Shown: piece after piece, positions 9,716-21,998 of the stretch
Layout: each line of letters begins with the position of its first letter
Numbering within the stretch: position 1 is the first letter of the stretch
Assembly (NCBI GenBank): GCA_950097015.1
Contig: CATNEN010000005.1
Span: 5,633,501 to 5,697,500 of the forward strand
Origin: Macrostomum hystrix
Taxonomy: Eukaryota > Platyhelminthes > Macrostomidae
Direction of reading: 5' to 3'
Length of the DNA stretch: 64,000 nt
The notes under the pieces: generated by a model
Told to the model about the DNA's origin: nothing
Databases searched by the model: none
Seen by the model: the letters and a program-made list of their open reading frames with translations, nothing else
Translations under genes and position numbers: made by a program

Positions 9716-11449
9716 CCCAATGCATGTGATTTTTCCAAAATTGAGAGAAAACCCTGCAAAGCAAAGATGGCGATAAAGAAATCTGCCCCCACAGCCAAAG
9801 TGGAGCTGACCAAGCTGAATGGCTATGAAGCAGTCATCGCTGGAAGTGTCAAGAACCAGTCAGTAGACTTCCTACTAGACACTGGAGCTAGGAACAACTT
9901 CCTTAGCAAATCGACATGGTCAAAAATCTTCAAACCAGACCAAATTCAAGAGACAAACAAGAGAGTGTCCACATTTGATGGTACTCAGGTACAACTAGAA
10001 GGAGAAGTCACAGCTAAAATGAGATTCGGCGACATCAAATTGGAAGTAGAATTCTTGCTTTGTCAGCATGATTGTGACGACATTTTAGGAATGGAGTTCT
10101 TTCTTAGTCACTGTGAAAGCATCCACCTTGCTAAGGGCATGTTGGTACTGAAGAGAGGTACCTGTGTTCCTATGAAGTACACTCGCCTGCCAGTTCGAGT
10201 TTGCCGGGTATATACCCAAGAGAGAGTTGTAATTCCGGCTAATTGTGCACTCAGAATTCCAGTGAAACTCGCCAGAAACAGTGAAGCCAACTATGGCACT
10301 CCTATGACCATCGAGACTATTGGAGATGGAGTGAGAACTAAAGAAGTAACTCTGGAAATGGCACCGACTCTGGTCACGATGCAAGAAGGAGTTGGAATCG
10401 TTGAGATCGTGAATCAACATGCAGTCGATGTCACCCTGTCGAAGTCAGCACTAGTAGGATTGGCGAAACCCATGAAAGTGCAAGAACTTACCTATTGGCA
10501 GCAGTCCATAGAGTCAGAAAGTCAACCTACCGGACGTGTGAATCAGACTCTGACAACAGAGGACGAGTGGATCAACGAAATAAACATCGGCCCTGAATTG
10601 GATGAAGAACAGCGGAAAGCTGTGATCGAATTAATAAAAGAACACAGAGAAGCATTTTCACAGGATGACTTGGACATGGGTTTGACTAATCTTGTTACCC
10701 ATGAGATTTTACTTAATGATAAGACGCCAGTAAGAATCCCAACTCGTCGGATTCCGCCTCATCTGCAAAAGCAAGTAGACGCGCAACTGGACGACATGTT
10801 AGCTAAAAACTTAATTAGGCCCTGTTATACGCCATATTCAACACCTTTAGTGATTGTACCAAAGAAGGATGGGACAATTAGAATCGTGAGTGACTTCCGA
10901 GTGCTCAATTCTCGAGTCAACTACGTGCCATACCCGTTGCCAAACATTCAGGAAACATTCTCACATCTAACAGGCAGTGAGTATTTCAGCAGCCTGGATC
11001 TAAACTCAGGATATTGGCAGGTGCCAATCAAAGAAGAACATAAATACATGACGGCATTTTCAACGCTAAATAGAGGACAATTTGAGTACGAAGTAATGGC
11101 GCAAGGGCTATCGAATGCCCCAGGGACATTTCAAAGATTAATGAATTTAGTACTATTAGGAATTCAACATAAGTTCGCTATGTCTTATATAGACGACATA
11201 ATAACCTATTCCAAACAGTTTGAAGAACACCTAGAACATCTGAAAGAAGTATTCAAAAGATTAATTACGGCAGGATTGAAACTGAGGGCAAAGAAGTGCA
11301 ACTTATTTCACCATGAGTTAAAGTACTTAGGGCACGTTATCGGAAGAGATGGCCTTCGTACTGATGAGGCCAAGATAGAAGCAATTAGAACATGGCCGAA
11401 GCCCAAAGATGTGAAAGAACTGCGTAGCTTTCTTGGTCTATGCAACTAA

Positions 11450-13066
11450 TATTGCCGCTTTGTAAAGAATTACGCTGAAGCAGCTCATCCACTTTTCCAG
11501 CTGACCCGAAAAAGTGTCCAGCAATTCCAGTCTAAATGGAATGAAGTGCATGACCAAGCGTTTGAGTCTCTGAAACAACGAATGATGTCCACAGAAGTCC
11601 TAGCATACCCTGAATTTGTCGACGATGAAAAAGTAAGAATGATCTTAGACACTGATGCCAGCGATGGACGCATTGGAGCCTGCCTTGGCCAAATCCAATC
11701 AGACGGCATAGAAAGACCAATTGCTTATTTTAGTCGTGCGATGAAAGAGTCAGAGAAACGTTACCCCATTACCCGGAAAGAACTGTTAGCCCTTGTCGAT
11801 GCAATGAAGCACTTCAGGTTTTACCTGATTGGAAAACGATTCCTGGCCCGAACAGATCATAAAGCGATCCTTTGGCTATTGAAACAGACGGAAGCGACAG
11901 GGATTCTTGGTCGTTGGGTGGAGCGCCTAAGTGAATTCCAGTTTGATCTCGGCGCAAAACATTCCAACGCGGACAGTCTGTCCAGAAGACCAGCTGAAAC
12001 TGTGGAAGTAGGCCAAGAGGAGAATCAAGGAGAGACCCCAGCGACAACCTCAGTCGAAAAAGAGAACCCGGCCCTAGCTGTCAAGAGTGAAAGTGTGGAA
12101 CAGCCTAGCAAAGATGGAGAGACCCAGACTCCTCATCCCATTGCAAGGATCGAGTCAATTGTCTCCGGTGATGAAGGTGAAATGAGCGATCAGGAGGCCT
12201 CGAACGACTCATGTGTACTACAGCCGAGTCTGCCAAACGATCAATCAAATCACAAACCAGCCACACCCAACTCAGAGAATTTCAAATGTGAAGCCCTACT
12301 GACCGATTTCCTACCCGTTCCCCTAAAGCGAGAACAGATTCTGGAAGCCCAAGGAGCTGACCCAGTAATCTCTAAACTGATTGAGTGGAAGACTGAAGGT
12401 CTGACCCACGTCTCCATTCCACGTAATGTGTCCCCCGAGTTAAAGAAAATGAGTAAGAAATTCGACGCCATGAAGATTGACCGCGACATATTGCTCATCG
12501 AAGAAGATGAAAAATGGAAAGTAGTGTTGCCATCATCACTGGACAAACAAGTACTAAGCGATTTACACAGCAGCCCATTAGCTGGACATCTCGGAAGAGA
12601 TAAGACAACCCAGAGAGTCCGTGAAAGATTCTGGAGACCAGGCTTAAGTACTGCTGTCGAAAAGTACATTGCCGAATGCATTCCGTGTCTGGAAAGCAAA
12701 ACCAGCAACTACATCCAGGCACCGATTCAATATTTTCCCATCAGCGAGCCCTTCTATCGCTGCCATGTAGACATTATCGGTCCTTTGTCAAAAGAAAGTA
12801 AAAGAGAACATAAGTATGTACTGACTGTGGTAGACAGTACAACATGTTACCCCTTTGTTTTTCCGATCAGGAATCAGAAATCGGACACCGTAATCAAAAT
12901 ATTGCAAGAACGAATATTCTCCGAGTATGGCCAATGCCATTGGATACATACTGATAACGGAAAGACTTTTACCAGCAAACAATTCAAGGCATTCTGCAAC
13001 CTTTACAACTTGAAACACACATGCACCACGCCATATCATGCGCAATGGTCTTGTGGAAAGGTTTAA
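11450..13066 (+). pseudogene. pol: Pol of Gypsy 1, part 2: RNase H and integrase N-terminal half
   Basis: This continues in the same frame after the stop at 11,447. RNase H shows MILDTDASDGRIGACLGQ, RPIAYFSRAMKESEKRYP, TRKELLALV and RTDHKAILWLL. A linker rich in Glu/Ser/Pro runs from about 11,990 to 12,300. Integrase begins with an HHCC finger (LHSSPLAGHLGRDKT...CIPCLESK), then the first catalytic Asp in CHVDIIGPL and the second in HTDNGKTFTS. The frame is lost near 13,040-13,055; the third acid lies in the next frame. Apart from the two lesions it looks well preserved. Confidence 0.83.
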
Positions 13067-14135
13067 TAAGCAGATCAAGTCCATTATTACTTGTTTGATC
13101 GAGAAAGATCACAGTAACTGGGATTTGATGATTCCTGCCGCCCTAGTTGCTGTCCGCACTAGTGTCAACAAAACAACTGGTTTTACACCCCACTTCCTGT
13201 TGTTTGGCAGAGAAGCTGTAATGCCGTTAGACAGCCAAATCAAAGAAGCAGTCGAACATGCCGATTATCCATCGTACATCGCCAAACATGCTGAAAGGTT
13301 AGTCGAAGCTCAGGAGATTGTGAAAAGAAAACTAGAGGGAGTAGTCAGCAAAAGGCAGATAGCAGCAGAAATTAACAAACCACCGAAAGAAGTTCCCATC
13401 GGATGCCTAGTGTTAATTAATAACCCACAACTGAACAGTGAAGAATCACACAAGTTTCATCGGAAGAAAAGATCCGCCTTTCGAGTGCTCAACAAGATTT
13501 CAGAGGTAGTTTTTCGAGTGCAGAAAGAAGAGAATGGAATTCGTAGTGGCAACGTAACGTTGGTCCACCGAGACAATTTAATGCCCATTCCTAATTCAAC
13601 CACAGATGTAACAAATAAGGGAAGCCAGGAGGGCTCCTCAGCCAGCAAGAAAGGACAGAAAATTAAGGGAAGCCACCCCAGAGCACAGAAACAAATAATT
13701 TGCATTGAATCGGAAGAGTCATCATCGGAGGATGAAATTAATTGGCATTGCGATATCCGCAGCGAAGCCACAGAAGAAATAAATGAAGAAACAGAGGAAT
13801 CCGCGATTGAAGAAGAATCTGAAGAGACGGACAATGAAGATGAGCTTATTAACGAAGAAGACATCAAAGTTGGAGCTGAAATAGAAGTAGGAGAAGAATT
13901 ATCTAGTGAAATTGAGCCGGCAGTAATTGCAGAGGCTGAGTCAGACAATGCCGAGATTGAAAGAGAGGGCGGAATAATCGATAAGGAGCCAGCACACACA
14001 GAACAAGAAAGAGAGGCCGCCCACCCCACTCAACGATATAATTTACGACAACAACCAAGGGGTACGGCACAGTGTGGTTGTCACCTAAAGAGGTTGTTGT
14101 CCACTCTCACCTTCTTAGGGAGCATTAAAATCTAA
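13038..14135 (+). pseudogene. pol: Pol of Gypsy 1, part 3: integrase C-terminal half and acidic tail
   Basis: After the frameshift the integrase continues with GLVERFNKQIKS (third catalytic Glu), DLMIPAALVAVRTSVNKTTG and TPHFLLFGREAVMP. A GPY/F-like module (GCLVLINNPQ...KFHRKKRSAFRVL) follows. The last ~150 residues are extremely acidic (EESSSEDE, EETEESAIEEE) and end in QRYNLRQQPRG. No chromodomain is evident. The frame ends 14,133-14,135, a little before repeat C starts. Confidence 0.8.
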
Positions 14136-14349
14136 GCTAAACAAAGAAAGAAGGGGTCTATGTACATAAGGCAGAGAAAGAGAAGGGGTTGTTGCGGCCA
14201 ATGGAAACCCAGTAGCTATTGAAAAGGAAGGAACTATTACGTAACCCCCCTCTTCAGAACTCTATATAAACAGAGCCCCTGTGGCGTAAAGAAGTCAATT
14301 GTTTTCTCGTATTGAGAAATCTCAGCTTTCTAATGGTTGGGTCTTTTAC
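14136..14349 (+). other. Junction between Gypsy 1 pol and repeat C
   Basis: A purine-rich stretch (gaaagaaggggt, agagaaggggt) is followed by a promoter-like tctatataaacagag box near 14,263. This could be the start of an LTR belonging to repeat C, but no second copy of this stretch was found to fix a boundary. Confidence 0.3.
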
Positions 14350-15938
14350 AAGCCGATGACCGCCCTGGTGAAAGATGGGAGTGTGGAAAACGACGATGGA
14401 GTCGGAAGTCGATCGCGCTGCTGCCGCGAGTTGTCGCGGAGAGGGATGAGACGAAGGGAGGGATGAAGGGAGAGATGAAGGGAGAGATGAGGCGGTACAA
14501 AGGATGCAGGGAGTGGTCCTATTGGCCTCAGGCTGGCCAGTCCCACTCGTCCCATAGGCCACAGGCATGACTGCCGTGCCTACCCCTAGCAATGCTCGAA
14601 CCCGGCTAAAAGTCTAAGAAGAGGGTCGGACTGCCCGGAATCGGACAGGGCAGGGCTAACTAGTCTACTGCCGTCAGTAGCATGTAAGTAACTGACTCCT
14701 AAACTTGGTAGCGGTGGTCGAAACGGCCCAGGCTCTTGTCACAGAAATGCGGAAAGGCTATTGGCAAAGCGGAAAATGATCTCGGGTAGCGCCACCACCC
14801 AATGCGCCTACGTTGCCACCGCAGACATTTGGGAACTTGGGTCCCCGGAGTACACAGCTCCTAGTTTATCACGCAGATCTAGACAAGCCGAAAAATAGGG
14901 CATTCTGCAACTTCCGTTTTAGACTGAGGTGAGAGCCCCAGAATGGATCGAGACACGCCACAAAAGGGGATTCCTGAATTCGCGCTACAGGGGTCTAGAA
15001 AGGTGGTACTAAGAACTCGAATGAAAATCCATAGCCAGAATCCTACTCATGGAACATCAGGCACATTCCTTACATTAGATTGCAGCCTACACATTAGGTA
15101 ACTAACAAATCCGAATCTGTGTGAGATGAGGAAATCAGAGGCAGGAGAGATTAAGCAGAACACTGGCTGAGTGATTATGCAAGCGATGATTATTAGATCA
15201 CACCTCTCGCTCCCATGGCCGCGGTTGCGAGAGGCGGGGAATAGAAGGAGAATTCAATTGGCAAAGGAGTTTGACGCGCACACTGGAATCCGCCAGTGAG
15301 TGAGGAAAGCCGGCCAAGGAATTCCCCGCCCCTAGGCAGCAATGCACACGCTACATTCCGCATTTTACTCGCAAATCCCTTGCTCCTTATTACTCTCATG
15401 CGCGCCTACAGTTGTCTTCCTGCCGCAGCTTTCAGCTCGGCATCACCAGAGCCCACCCCCTAATGAGTTAGCCACTCATGATCGAGGGCTGTCTAGCAAT
15501 GAAATGAAAGCGAAGGAGAGACATAGTAAAAGGAATTAAGTTGTTGTAAAATTAAGCCCAATAAGTTAAATGATAGCGGTGATTAGAAAGTTTATTAGGC
15601 TAAACAAATCCCTAGTTTCCCTCCCACTAATTGCCGCCTAACCTAAAGTGTTAGTCCCTTAGGAGTAATAATTACGAAACCGCTGCGCGGGTTACTTATC
15701 TGAGTGCCGGCTGGCCGCGTGCTGCAGTCCCGTCGTTCTCGGGGAGAAAGGATGGGCAAAACAGCAAGGCAGAGAGAGGGTAAACTGAAGTGAGCTGGCA
15801 GGGGCCAACACACCAAAGGAGCTCTAAGGCTCAATTTAGCGCCCACCTAAAGAGGTGGCTTGCTTCTAATGGACGAGGAGCAGGCAATGAGCCTGTGAAC
15901 GCTTGTCTGAGCTTATAGCTCTGGGTCTAAGCCCTAAG
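14350..15938 (+). repeat. Repeat C, copy 1, left part
   Basis: This matches 34,555-36,110 at high similarity over its whole length, for example ggatgaagggagagatgaag, ggccagtcccactc, gtcagtagcatgt and gcgccaccacccaatgcgcc. It has no coding capacity that I recognise. At 14,693 ACTTGGTAGCGGTGGTCG resembles the primer-binding motifs of the LTR elements here, suggesting repeat C may be a non-coding LTR element. The match breaks at 15,940, where a DNA transposon is inserted, and resumes at 22,022. Confidence 0.7.
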
Positions 15939-16099
15939 TGCCCGAGCAACATTTTTACGTTGCCCATGGGTCTCCCGTACGTAACTACATCACCAATTTT
16001 CAACATGCATTTTAGTTCCCTTTTTACTTTACTAGTGATCGATAATACTGTGCTTTATAGGAAGTATATGCTAAACGAGAATTTCAGCATGTCTTAGTT

Positions 16100-16855
16100 A
16101 GCTTTTTGGGACCTAGAAAAAATAGGTTCCATAGAATACGAAACAGATTCGTATAAGAGAACGCGTACAAAAACCAAGACGAAAGAAAATTTAATTTATG
16201 GGATATTGCAAGAAAAATAATTAAAGAAATAAATAAAATAGTTTTGGAAATGTAATTAATAATATTGTGTATAGATTTTTGAATTACAAATTCAGATTTG
16301 TTTGTGTTGAAAAAATTTAAACCACTTTTCGTGCGTGTCTCGCTGTCTCAAAATTTTCCGCTTTCCGTTACACCTTTACCATCTGAATTAGAAATAATTA
16401 ATTCTAATAATTAGAATTATTACTTATTCTCAGCAACACTTGGTGGTGTAATTCAAATTGTAATAGCAAATAATAGTTACATAAGCTAGTAAAATCCGAA
16501 GCACTATTCTTTATGTTAAATCTGTTTTTCTTTACTAGTTTACATGCCATGACTACATTTTAGTATTTCTCCATACAATAGGCCTACAATGTCAATTTTT
16601 TATAATGTAATTTATCAATTGGGTAGTTAGTTAGTGTTAGTGATAACACTGATAATTGTAACTAGCTAGGTATAATAATAACTGATTTCACAGTTTGCAA
16701 TACAGTATAAATTTAAAGTGACTTTTATTGAGAACTAATTTTCTAATTTTCATAAACATCTTTAATTTGTCTCTTCAAGGCTTATACTTATAGAAAACCT
16801 AGTCACTGAACAATGCAGTCATTCAAACAGCAATCCAAAAGTTTGATGAAAATAT
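16100..16855 (+). other. 5' non-coding part of the Tnp2 element
   Basis: A/T-rich sequence between the left terminal repeat and the first recognisable coding stretch. No repeats or signals stand out. Confidence 0.5.
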
Positions 16856-17957
16856 GTGTTGTCACAAATTCTAGTAGCAGTGAAGATGACACAATTGATC
16901 AGCAAGACATCATCATGGCTGAATACCACAATCAAGAAGTTGAATGATGATCAAGAATCAAATTTACAACCTAGAGAGCAAGATCAGAGTGACAATGGGC
17001 CTATAAACTGGGAGCAAACAGTTAGAAATCTTGAAGAGAGTGACAATGATTCAGTAGGCCTAGCATCTAATATTGATTGTGAAGATGATTCAGATTCAGA
17101 AAGACTCAAGTGCTGATGATGACAGTTTTGAATAAGACCTTGATTTAGCTAATAGACTTCGAAGCGTTTTTATTGACCACAATGTTACTCATGCTGCAAT
17201 CAAAGATATGCTGAAAGTTTTAAAACCATATCACCCTATGCTGCCAACAGATCCTCGAACTTTGCTTCAGTGTAAAGGCAAATCAAATCTAGTTGATGTC
17301 CAACCAGGAAAATATCAACATTTTGGTGTTGAAAATGGTATTAGTGAAGTTTTTAAGTTAAAAGAACAAGATAATACTATTTTTAATTTGGATGAAATAC
17401 ACATAATACTTTGTGTCGATGGATTGCCAATTTTTAATAGTTCTGTCAGTGGTTTTTGGCCTATTGTTGCTGCATTATCTAATATTCCTTCATCTACATT
17501 TCTTGTTGGTCTATATTATGGAGAGAAAAAGCCCCAGAGTGCTGAAGAATTTCTTCGACCACTTATTGCTGAGTTGCAAGTCCTTGCTTCTGGCAAATGT
17601 TTTCTTGGGAAAAAACGCAAGGTTATTCTAGACTATGTCATATGTGACACTCCAGCTCGTAGATTTGTTAAATGTGTAAAGGCACATAGTGCATTCTTTG
17701 GCTGTGACCATTGTGAACAAAAAGGTACCACTGAATATGTTCAGACCCTGAACAAGGGAAGGGCAGTAGTTTTTCTTGAACTTGATGCTGCTATTCGAAC
17801 TGATAGTTCATTTCGTTTGAAGTTGCAACCAGAGCACCACGATGCAGCCTCACCTTTTGAGGATCTAGCTATAGATATGGTCAATGGCTTTCCTTGTGAT
17901 CCTATGCATTTACTTTATCGTGGCATTGGCCCTATGCTTTTAAAGCTTCTGAAATAA
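16856..17957 (+). pseudogene. Tnp2-type transposase, N-terminal and catalytic part
   Basis: After an acidic N-terminal stretch (16,856-17,116; ESDNDS, DCEDDSDSE) with a frame break, the frame 17,208-17,957 carries the animal Tnp2-like core. It shows LCVDGLPIFNSSVSGFWPI, VGLYYGEKKPQSAEEFLRP, ICDTPARRFVKCVKAHSAFF, GCDHCEQKG, RTDSSFR, EHHDAASPFEDL and MVNGFPCDPMHLLYRG. These are the landmarks of CACTA-like transposases found in cnidarians, fish and other animals. The frame stops at 17,955 inside a conserved KLLK-GPKPFK segment, so the enzyme is broken. Confidence 0.8.
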
Positions 17958-19159
17958 GGACCCAAGCCATTTAAAGTATCCCAAGGAATTATTAGTCAGA
18001 TAGACAGGTTGTTATTACACATTCGGCTTTATATCCCTAGTGACTTTTCTCGTAAGCCATCTCTTCTACAGCACTTAGGAATGTGGAAAGCTACTGTTGT
18101 CCGCCAGTTTTTTTGTACTTGGCCCCTTTCATTTTTAGCTCAACAGTAGAAAATCTAGAATTTCAAAGCCTATTGTTGTCATTTCATGTAATTGTAACTT
18201 TGCTTAACATTAAGGATCTTAGTGGTGAATATATTGCGTCAGCTTTGTCGCAGCTTCATAACAGGAGGCATCCAATTGTTTGGTTGTCAATTTGCTGTGT
18301 ACAATGTTCATTCATTGTTACACTTGGTTGAGGATGTTCTTGCCCACAATAATATAGATGAAGTCAGCTGCTTCCAGTTTGAAAATTTCATGCGCTTTGT
18401 GAAGCGGCTAGTGCGAACGCCAAATTTGCCACTTCAGCAAGCAGTTGCCAGAGTATTTGAACAAGGTCAATGTTTAGGTCAGTGCAAGCCAACCTCTTCA
18501 AAACTTGAACTCTCTAAGGAGCATAGCAGCAATGTGCTTCCTATAGATACAAATGTCAGTGATGTGTGCCAATTTAAGTGTTAGAACTTTGGCTTCACTT
18601 GCATCAGACTAGGGCGCCGTGATAGCAATATTAGCACTCAAAATGAAAATGTTCTCAAAGTATGCAACATTATAAAAGATGCTCATGGTATCTGGTTGGT
18701 TGCTCAACGGTTTACAGAAAAGCGCTCTTTTTACAACTGTGTGCTTAGCTCCTCTGACTTAGGAATACTTGGAGTGCGAAATCTGTCAAAAAAACTAACT
18801 AAGGTTAACTTGTCTAATGTATATGCCAAAGTAATGGCCATTCCACTGCATGAAACATTCAATGAATGGATGACCTGCCCACTAAGGCATACTGAAGGTC
18901 TATTTTAGGTGCAAGCATTCCTTGATGTACAAGTTAGATCTTTAAATTATTATCTTGCTTGCCCAGGCCCTTAGTATTTTATTTCAGTACAATGAAGCGA
19001 TTTGCTCTTGCTGAGTTTGATGATGGCTCAGTTGTGTTGCCACTCACCTGGTTAGCTAATGATAAGCAAACTGCTTTTCTACCTAACAATTTTCATGATG
19101 CTCTAAATGCATCTTTCTTACGTCTTGTGAAAAAAAGTGCCGAAGTAGGCAAGGACTAG
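17958..19159 (+). pseudogene. Tnp2-type transposase, C-terminal part (degraded)
   Basis: Homology continues past the stop (GPKPFKVSQGIISQIDRLLL, YIPSDFSRKPSLLQHLGMWK), shifts frame near 18,200-18,260, then gives FGCQFAVYNVHSLLHLVEDV and FENFMRFVKRLVRTPNLPLQ. A stop at 18,582 is followed by WLVAQRFTEKRSFYNCVLSS and FALAEFDDGSVVLPLTW. The relic at 1158-2070 aligns to this part. At least two stops and one frameshift are present, so it is a pseudogene. Confidence 0.72.
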
Positions 19160-19274
19160 CCCTCATTTAATGTCTTAAAAATCCACTTGGAAAACGGTAT
19201 GTTAATGTTTAAAATATTGTATTTTTGTTACATTTTATGTTTTTTAAACTATCTAATGTGTCCAATACTTAATT

Positions 19275-20033
19275 TAGACGACTTAGAGTACCTGCTTTAC
19301 CGTCTGCGACGCTCCAAAGACTCTGGGACGTTTTCGGACACAGACACAAGTTCTAAGCGAAAGCGACGATCTGTTGAATATTTTATTGACTCCAACACTA
19401 CTAGCACTACACCTAAGCAAGCAAAAAAGTGTCCAACCTTTGTTTGTCCGTCTCCACCTACTGGTTGCTCACTTAAATCAGCTGCTGCATCGTCCTCACA
19501 TAAGGAGCAGACTGTTGGTGCTTCTGACCTCCCGCAAGCCTGTGCTACTAATTCTGCCTTTCAACAAGCTGGTGCTGCTTCTCCTGCTCGTCCGCAAGCT
19601 AGCTCTGCTTTTGCTCGTCCGCAAGCTGGTGCTGCTTCTCCTGCTCGTCCGCAAGCTGGTGCTGCTTCTCCTGCTCGTCCGCAAGCTGGTGCTGCTTCTC
19701 CTGCTCGTCCGCAAGCGAGCTCTGCTTCAGCTCGTCCGCAAGCTAGCTCTGCTTCAGCTCGTCCGCAAGCTAGCTCTGCTTCTGCTCGTCCGCAAGCTAG
19801 CTCTGCTTCAGCTCGTCCGCAAGCTAGCTCTGCTTCTGCTCGTCCGCAAGCTAGCTCTGCTTCAGCTCGTCCGCAAGCTAGCTCTGCTTCAGCTCGTCCG
19901 CAAGCTAGCTCTGCTTCAGCTCGTCCACTGGCTGGTGCTGCTTCTACTGCTCATTCACTAGCTGCCCTATCTGCTCGTCTGGAGCCAGCGGCATCTACTT
20001 CAACAGCTCCGTGTCATTGCAAGCATCTTGAAA
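19275..20033 (+). CDS. DUF4806-type ORF, exon with PQASSASAR repeats
   Basis: The exon probably begins after the acceptor cttaatttag near 19,275 with DDLEYLLYRLRRSKD, then a basic nuclear-localisation-like stretch (SSKRKRR). From 19,566 to 19,940 it encodes a Ser/Ala-rich tandem repeat. It ends at a GAAA|GTAAGT donor (20,033/20,034) in phase 1, which matches the acceptor at 20,115/20,116. It is the N-terminal part of a gene whose last exon carries an acidic repeat. Whether it is a separate protein or the tail of the transposase is not clear. Confidence 0.55.
19566..19940 (+). repeat. 27-bp coding minisatellite (PQASSASAR)
   Basis: Around a dozen direct copies of a 27-bp unit beginning cgtccgcaagctagctctgc, with 30-bp variants encoding PQAGAASPAR. 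All lengths are multiples of three, so the frame is preserved. Other open frames over this stretch are shadows. Confidence 0.9.
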
Positions 20034-20115
20034 GTAAGTCGTTCAGCATTTGTGTCACCACTGACCTTGTATTGCATTTTGATTATTTACAATTTCACTG
20101 ACTATTATATTACAG

Positions 20116-20288
20116 AATGGATAGGCCTCCTACTTGAGCATATACTCGAGCTCAAGACTCTAGTTGCAAGTGGAAGACAGCAAATCGACATCCCAGATTC
20201 TCTAACCATGTTGCCCGTCCGAACGCGCAGAGCTTTCGAGGCTTTCTCACAGTTGCTAGATGAAAAAGAAGACGTCCGTGCCGAATAC
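20116..20288 (+). CDS. DUF4806 gene, exon 2
   Basis: Acceptor ttatattacag (ends 20,115) and donor TAC|GTAAGT (20,288/20,289) flank a 173-bp exon encoding WIGLLLEHILELKTLVASGR and then LTMLPVRTRRAFEAFSQLLD. The latter matches the start of DUF4806 (LPhk-t...hhphE.hL.d). Phase 1 in and phase 0 out agree with both neighbours. Confidence 0.68.
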
Positions 20289-20418
20289 GTAAGTTGATTG
20301 TAAGCAGCTAATTACGCTGCCGCCGATTTCTTTATGTACTTAATTAGGCCATTTATATTACCAGATCAAGATCGGAAAAATGTAATAAATATATAATTAT
20401 ACTATTTTTTTGTTTTAG

Positions 20419-20578
20419 ATTCAATACTGCATTGCTAAGTCTGATATACCGAAGCTGACTGACGCAGTAGTTTCAATGCTGGAGTTCACAGCAAGGCCAG
20501 GCGTTCTAAAACATTTCAACATTCAGGGCCGTCGAGGCAAGGCTAGATTGCCCCAACCAACTGTGGAGTGCCTATCAA
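20419..20578 (+). CDS. DUF4806 gene, exon 3
   Basis: Acceptor ttttttgttttag (ends 20,418) and donor TCAA|GTGAGT (20,578/20,579) flank this exon. It encodes IQYCIAKSDIPKLTDAVVSM and VLKHFNIQGRRGKARL. The pattern of a helix, then a short hydrophobic run, then Y/F-N-x-x-G-R-x-G-K is the DUF4806 core. This domain is commonly fused to, or encoded beside, Tnp2-like transposases in animals; its job is unknown. Phases agree with the neighbouring exons. Confidence 0.7.
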
Positions 20579-20658
20579 GTGAGTTTCTGTAGTGTTGAGG
20601 CAACTTTGAAGATATTATGCACTAAAAATATTGATACAATTATAACATTAATTTGCAG

Positions 20659-21068
20659 AGATTATCACTGAGAGAAAGCATTTTAAGCGTCAATTAGGAA
20701 CTACTACTCTGTCTGCATTTATCGGAGGAATATTGAAGCGGATGACAAAGAGGGCGGAGCGTCTAGGAGAGACAATAGATGACGATCGTGACAACGAGAC
20801 GAGAGAAGATGATGAGCGGGGCGACGATACCAACGATGAAGAGAAGATGGATGAGGAAGACGGCGGGAGCATGGAGCCGGGCGATGATCGCGACGAGGAA
20901 AAAGACCGCGGCAGCGTGGAGTCGGACTATGATGGCGACGAGGAAGAAGACCGCGGCAGCATGGAGCCGGACGATGATGGCGACGAGGAAGAAGACCGCG
21001 GCAGCGTGGAGCCGGACGATGATGGCGACGAGGGTAATGACGACGGCAGTAAGGAGGCCGGACAATAA
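20659..21068 (+). CDS. DUF4806 gene, last exon with acidic repeats
   Basis: Acceptor aatttgcag ends at 20,658. The exon finishes DUF4806 (KIITERKHFKRQLGTTTLS...) and then encodes a highly acidic C-terminus with a 15-residue unit, DRGSMEPDDDGDEEE, repeated about four and a half times (45-bp DNA unit, about 20,850-21,050). The stop is at 21,066-21,068. The four exons 19,275-21,068 have no lesions, in contrast to the catalytic part upstream. Confidence 0.65.
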
Positions 21069-21998
21069 GTAACAGTGAATGACTGATTAGATGAGATATG
21101 TACACTCGGGATCAGTCGCTTGTGAGACTTTTGTACCAAAGAAGTATTTATATCTACCACCGTACAGGGTGTCCGCAACCTGGAAAATCTGGAAAAACCT
21201 GGAAACCCCCAAAACAGTAGAAAAAACTGGAAAAAGACCAATGTGGGAGTGGAAACCTGGAATTATCATTCGTCCTGGTAGCGGGTAGCTGGTGGCCGCA
21301 AGAACATATGCTCTCCAAGAATATTCTATCTTTTCCGATCATGTCCCCTTTTAGTTTTCGTCAATTGCTCATTGCTCATTGAAATCGTTTAATCTGAATT
21401 TTACCCAATTTCGCTATGGAAAAATATAAAGCTCGTAGTGTTGTAGCATGTGTGAATGAATGAATGAATTAATTAATTGCTTCTGATCTGAATTTGGGAG
21501 CTGCGTAGCTCCCGAGCGAGCTGGAAACACTAAATCAATAAACATTGTTGCGTACATTCAATTTATAAAGCTCCTTTAATTTTATAACACTTCTTCGCTG
21601 AAATGGAATTTTTACTTTAGATTCATATTTATTGGTATTGGCGGAAGCGGTAGCAAATAGGCATGGCTATTCGTATAAATAAAAGTAGCGTGCCTTTTTG
21701 GGATGGGGTTGATGATCAGATATTTTGCCTTATTTTAATTTGTTCTTTAAGTGCATTTAAAGGCGTACGTGTATTTGTATTGAATTGGTACGGGATTTAG
21801 TTGTGCGACACCTTAAAATTAGGCTGTTCGTGGAATTAGGATGGCGCGCTGCACTGCACGCATGGATTCCTGCATGTCGTGCAAAGACATTCACAATACG
21901 TAACAAAATTTCGTCATGGGAACGTTGGGGAGACGAACAGGAAAACGGACGTGAAACCAAATGAATTTCCTCCTGGATATGTATCATGGACGTAACCA
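21069..21998 (+). other. 3' non-coding part of the Tnp2 element
   Basis: It contains a cluster of tggaaaatctgg, tggaaaaacctgg and tggaaaccccc units at about 21,178-21,262, with no gene. The rest is A/T-rich and unremarkable up to the right terminal repeat. Confidence 0.45.

Larger units (their letters stand above)
9332..11449 (+). pseudogene. pol: Pol of Gypsy 1, part 1: protease and reverse transcriptase, ended by a stop
   Basis: The frame is open from the slippery site at 9332; there is no gag-independent start that must be used. A 15-bp repeat region encodes APNAS units (9533-9715). The aspartic protease follows, with FLLDTGARNNFL near 9870-9900 and DDILGMEFF near 10,080. Reverse transcriptase then shows TPLVIVPKKDGTIRIVSDFR, SSLDLNSGYWQVP, QGLSNAPGTFQRLMN and the catalytic YIDD near 11,187. 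The frame stops at 11,447-11,449 in the conserved LGLCN segment between RT and RNase H; homology continues in the same frame past it, so this is a point nonsense lesion. Confidence 0.85.

Noticed and set aside
9486-9813. Minus-strand frames with HWVLT and LGADA repeats
   Set aside because: They are the reverse-strand shadow of the 15-bp APNAS coding repeat in pol.
13457-14029. Minus-strand Ser-rich 190-residue frame
   Set aside because: Reverse of the acidic Glu/Asp tail of the integrase protein.
20719-21105. Minus-strand Arg/His-rich frames over the acidic repeat
   Set aside because: Shadow frames; the plus-strand exon has matching splice phases and DUF4806.
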